The position numbers were made by a program, and so were the translations under genes. From an uncultured Eubacteriales bacterium (GTDB taxonomy: Bacteria; Bacillota; Clostridia; Lachnospirales; Lachnospiraceae), in the NCBI GenBank assembly GCA_900313855.1, contig OMSZ01000371.1:1-5599 (forward strand): 5,599 bases of DNA, read 5' to 3'. Position 1 is the stretch's first letter. Each line of letters starts with the position of its first letter. The notes under the pieces were generated by a model, which was not told the DNA's origin, ran no database searches, and saw nothing but the letters and a program-made list of their open reading frames with translations. This document shows positions 5,067 to 5,599 of the stretch, piece after piece.

Positions 5067-5432
5067 ATGAATATACTGATAGATCAGATGTCACAGACAC
5101 CGATATATGAGCAGATAGAGAGTCAGATAAGACAGAGCATATTGTCGGGCAGCTTAGAAGCCAATTATATGATGCCGTCAATCAGGAAGATGGCGAAAGG
5201 GCTTAATGTCGGAATTATAACAGTGAAGCGTGCTTATGATGACCTCTGTAATGAAGGGCTGCTTATAAGTCTTCAGGGACGGGGTGTGTTTGTGGCAAGT
5301 ATTGATACGGATAAAGAAAAAGCGGTAAGAATGGGACAGCTAAGAGATAAGCTGACCGAACTTAAAGCATTTTGCGACACCTCGGATATAAGCAGGGAGG
5401 AACTTGTATCGGAGATTGAGAAGATGTTTTGA
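5067..5432 (+). CDS. GntR-family transcriptional regulator, YtrA subfamily
   Basis: From the ATG at 5067 the protein has 121 residues, the short length typical of YtrA-type GntR proteins. A winged helix-turn-helix spans about residues 10-78: TPIYEQIESQIRQSILSG (11-28), then MPSIRKMAKGLNVGIITVKR (36-55) as the DNA-reading helices, and the wing GLLISLQGRGVFVAS (64-78). The remaining 43 residues form a short helical dimerisation tail with no room for a ligand-binding domain of the FadR or HutC type. GGAG at 5056-5059 is 7 bases before this ATG; a GTG at 5064 is in frame but only 4 bases away. YtrA regulators usually repress the ABC transporter operon they head, often induced by cell-envelope stress or antimicrobial peptides. 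Here an ABC ATPase follows after 107 bases. The inducer is unknown. Confidence 0.93.
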   Translation: MNILIDQMSQTPIYEQIESQIRQSILSGSLEANYMMPSIRKMAKGLNVGIITVKRAYDDLCNEGLLISLQGRGVFVASIDTDKEKAVRMGQLRDKLTELKAFCDTSDISREELVSEIEKMF

Positions 5433-5447
5433 TATTATAATGAGTGC

Positions 5448-5504
5448 TTGCGAAACTCAGATTTACACTTTATTTGTTGTGAATATTGTTAGAGAGTTTC
5501 GTAA
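5448..5504 (+). promoter_or_regulatory. Inverted repeat between the GntR gene and the ABC transporter gene
   Basis: TTGCGAAACTC (5448-5458) and GAGTTTCGTAA (5494-5504) can pair over 11 bp with one G-U pair, around a 35-base AT-rich loop. No U-tract follows. It could be a leader RNA structure tuning expression of the transporter relative to the regulator, or a second binding site for a dimeric regulator. No good promoter was found in this gap. Confidence 0.4.
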
Positions 5505-5539
5505 TTGTCAAAATAATATATTTAGGAAGGAGTATCAAA

Positions 5540-5599
5540 ATGGATAACGCACTTACAGTAAATGATTTGAATGTAAAACTTAACGGTTTTGAATTAAAG
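5540..5599 (+). CDS. ABC transporter ATP-binding protein (N-terminus only)
   Basis: Twenty codons run to the right edge: MDNALTVNDLNVKLNGFELK. The ATG follows a strong GGAAGGAG (5525-5532) at 7 bases. The pattern of a short beta strand, LTVNDLNVKLNGFELK, is the usual beginning of an ABC ATPase just before the Walker A region, which lies beyond the window. A YtrA-type regulator upstream on the same strand makes an ABC-2-type export or bacitracin/peptide-stress transporter the most likely context. The substrate cannot be told. Confidence 0.75.
   Translation, partial: MDNALTVNDLNVKLNGFELK

Overview
The window looks like a chromosomal stretch from a Gram-positive clostridium. The best guess is the Lachnospiraceae, in the Butyrivibrio/Roseburia neighbourhood. 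The basis is moderate-to-low GC, strong AGGAGG-type ribosome binding sites, poly-U hairpin terminators, and protein families typical of that group: a small XRE regulator with a Cys cluster, an Rpn/PDDEXK_2 protein, and a YtrA-type GntR regulator before an ABC transporter. The genus is inference only.

Layout. (1) Positions 2-1006 hold the 3' part of a plus-strand gene that enters from the left edge. It encodes a conserved protein with four EF-hand-like Asp/Asn/Gly calcium-binding loops. It converges on a minus-strand XRE regulator (1045-1512), and the two share a bidirectional hairpin terminator (1009-1039). (2) A 342-base AT-rich divergent intergenic region (1513-1854) holds two palindromes and a plausible promoter. 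(3) Three plus-strand genes follow: a tiny integral membrane protein (1855-2079), a 133-aa helical protein of unknown function (2111-2512), and a FloT-like flotillin (2605-4167) with four tandem 11-residue repeats at the end of its stalk. A strong terminator (4194-4223) ends this unit. (4) Positions 4205-4916 are a graveyard. The C-terminal end of a minus-strand gene, perhaps an XRE-type regulator, abuts the C-terminal two thirds of a plus-strand Rpn nuclease/transposase. Both lack their 5' ends, which meet near 4300-4335. (5) After another terminator, a promoter with a perfect TTGACA drives a YtrA-family GntR repressor (5067-5432). The first 20 codons of an ABC transporter ATPase start at 5540 and run off the right edge.

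How the genes may work together. The three-gene block 1855-4167 could be a membrane-domain or envelope-stress module built around the flotillin. It has no NfeD partner gene, which usually accompanies flotillins; the small membrane protein and the helical protein sit in that place. The GntR/ABC pair is a standard repressor-plus-transporter operon, probably autoregulated. The most unusual points are the NfeD-less flotillin cluster, the head-to-head pair of decapitated genes, and the palindromes between the XRE gene and the flotillin cluster. Nothing here is proven to be a new system.
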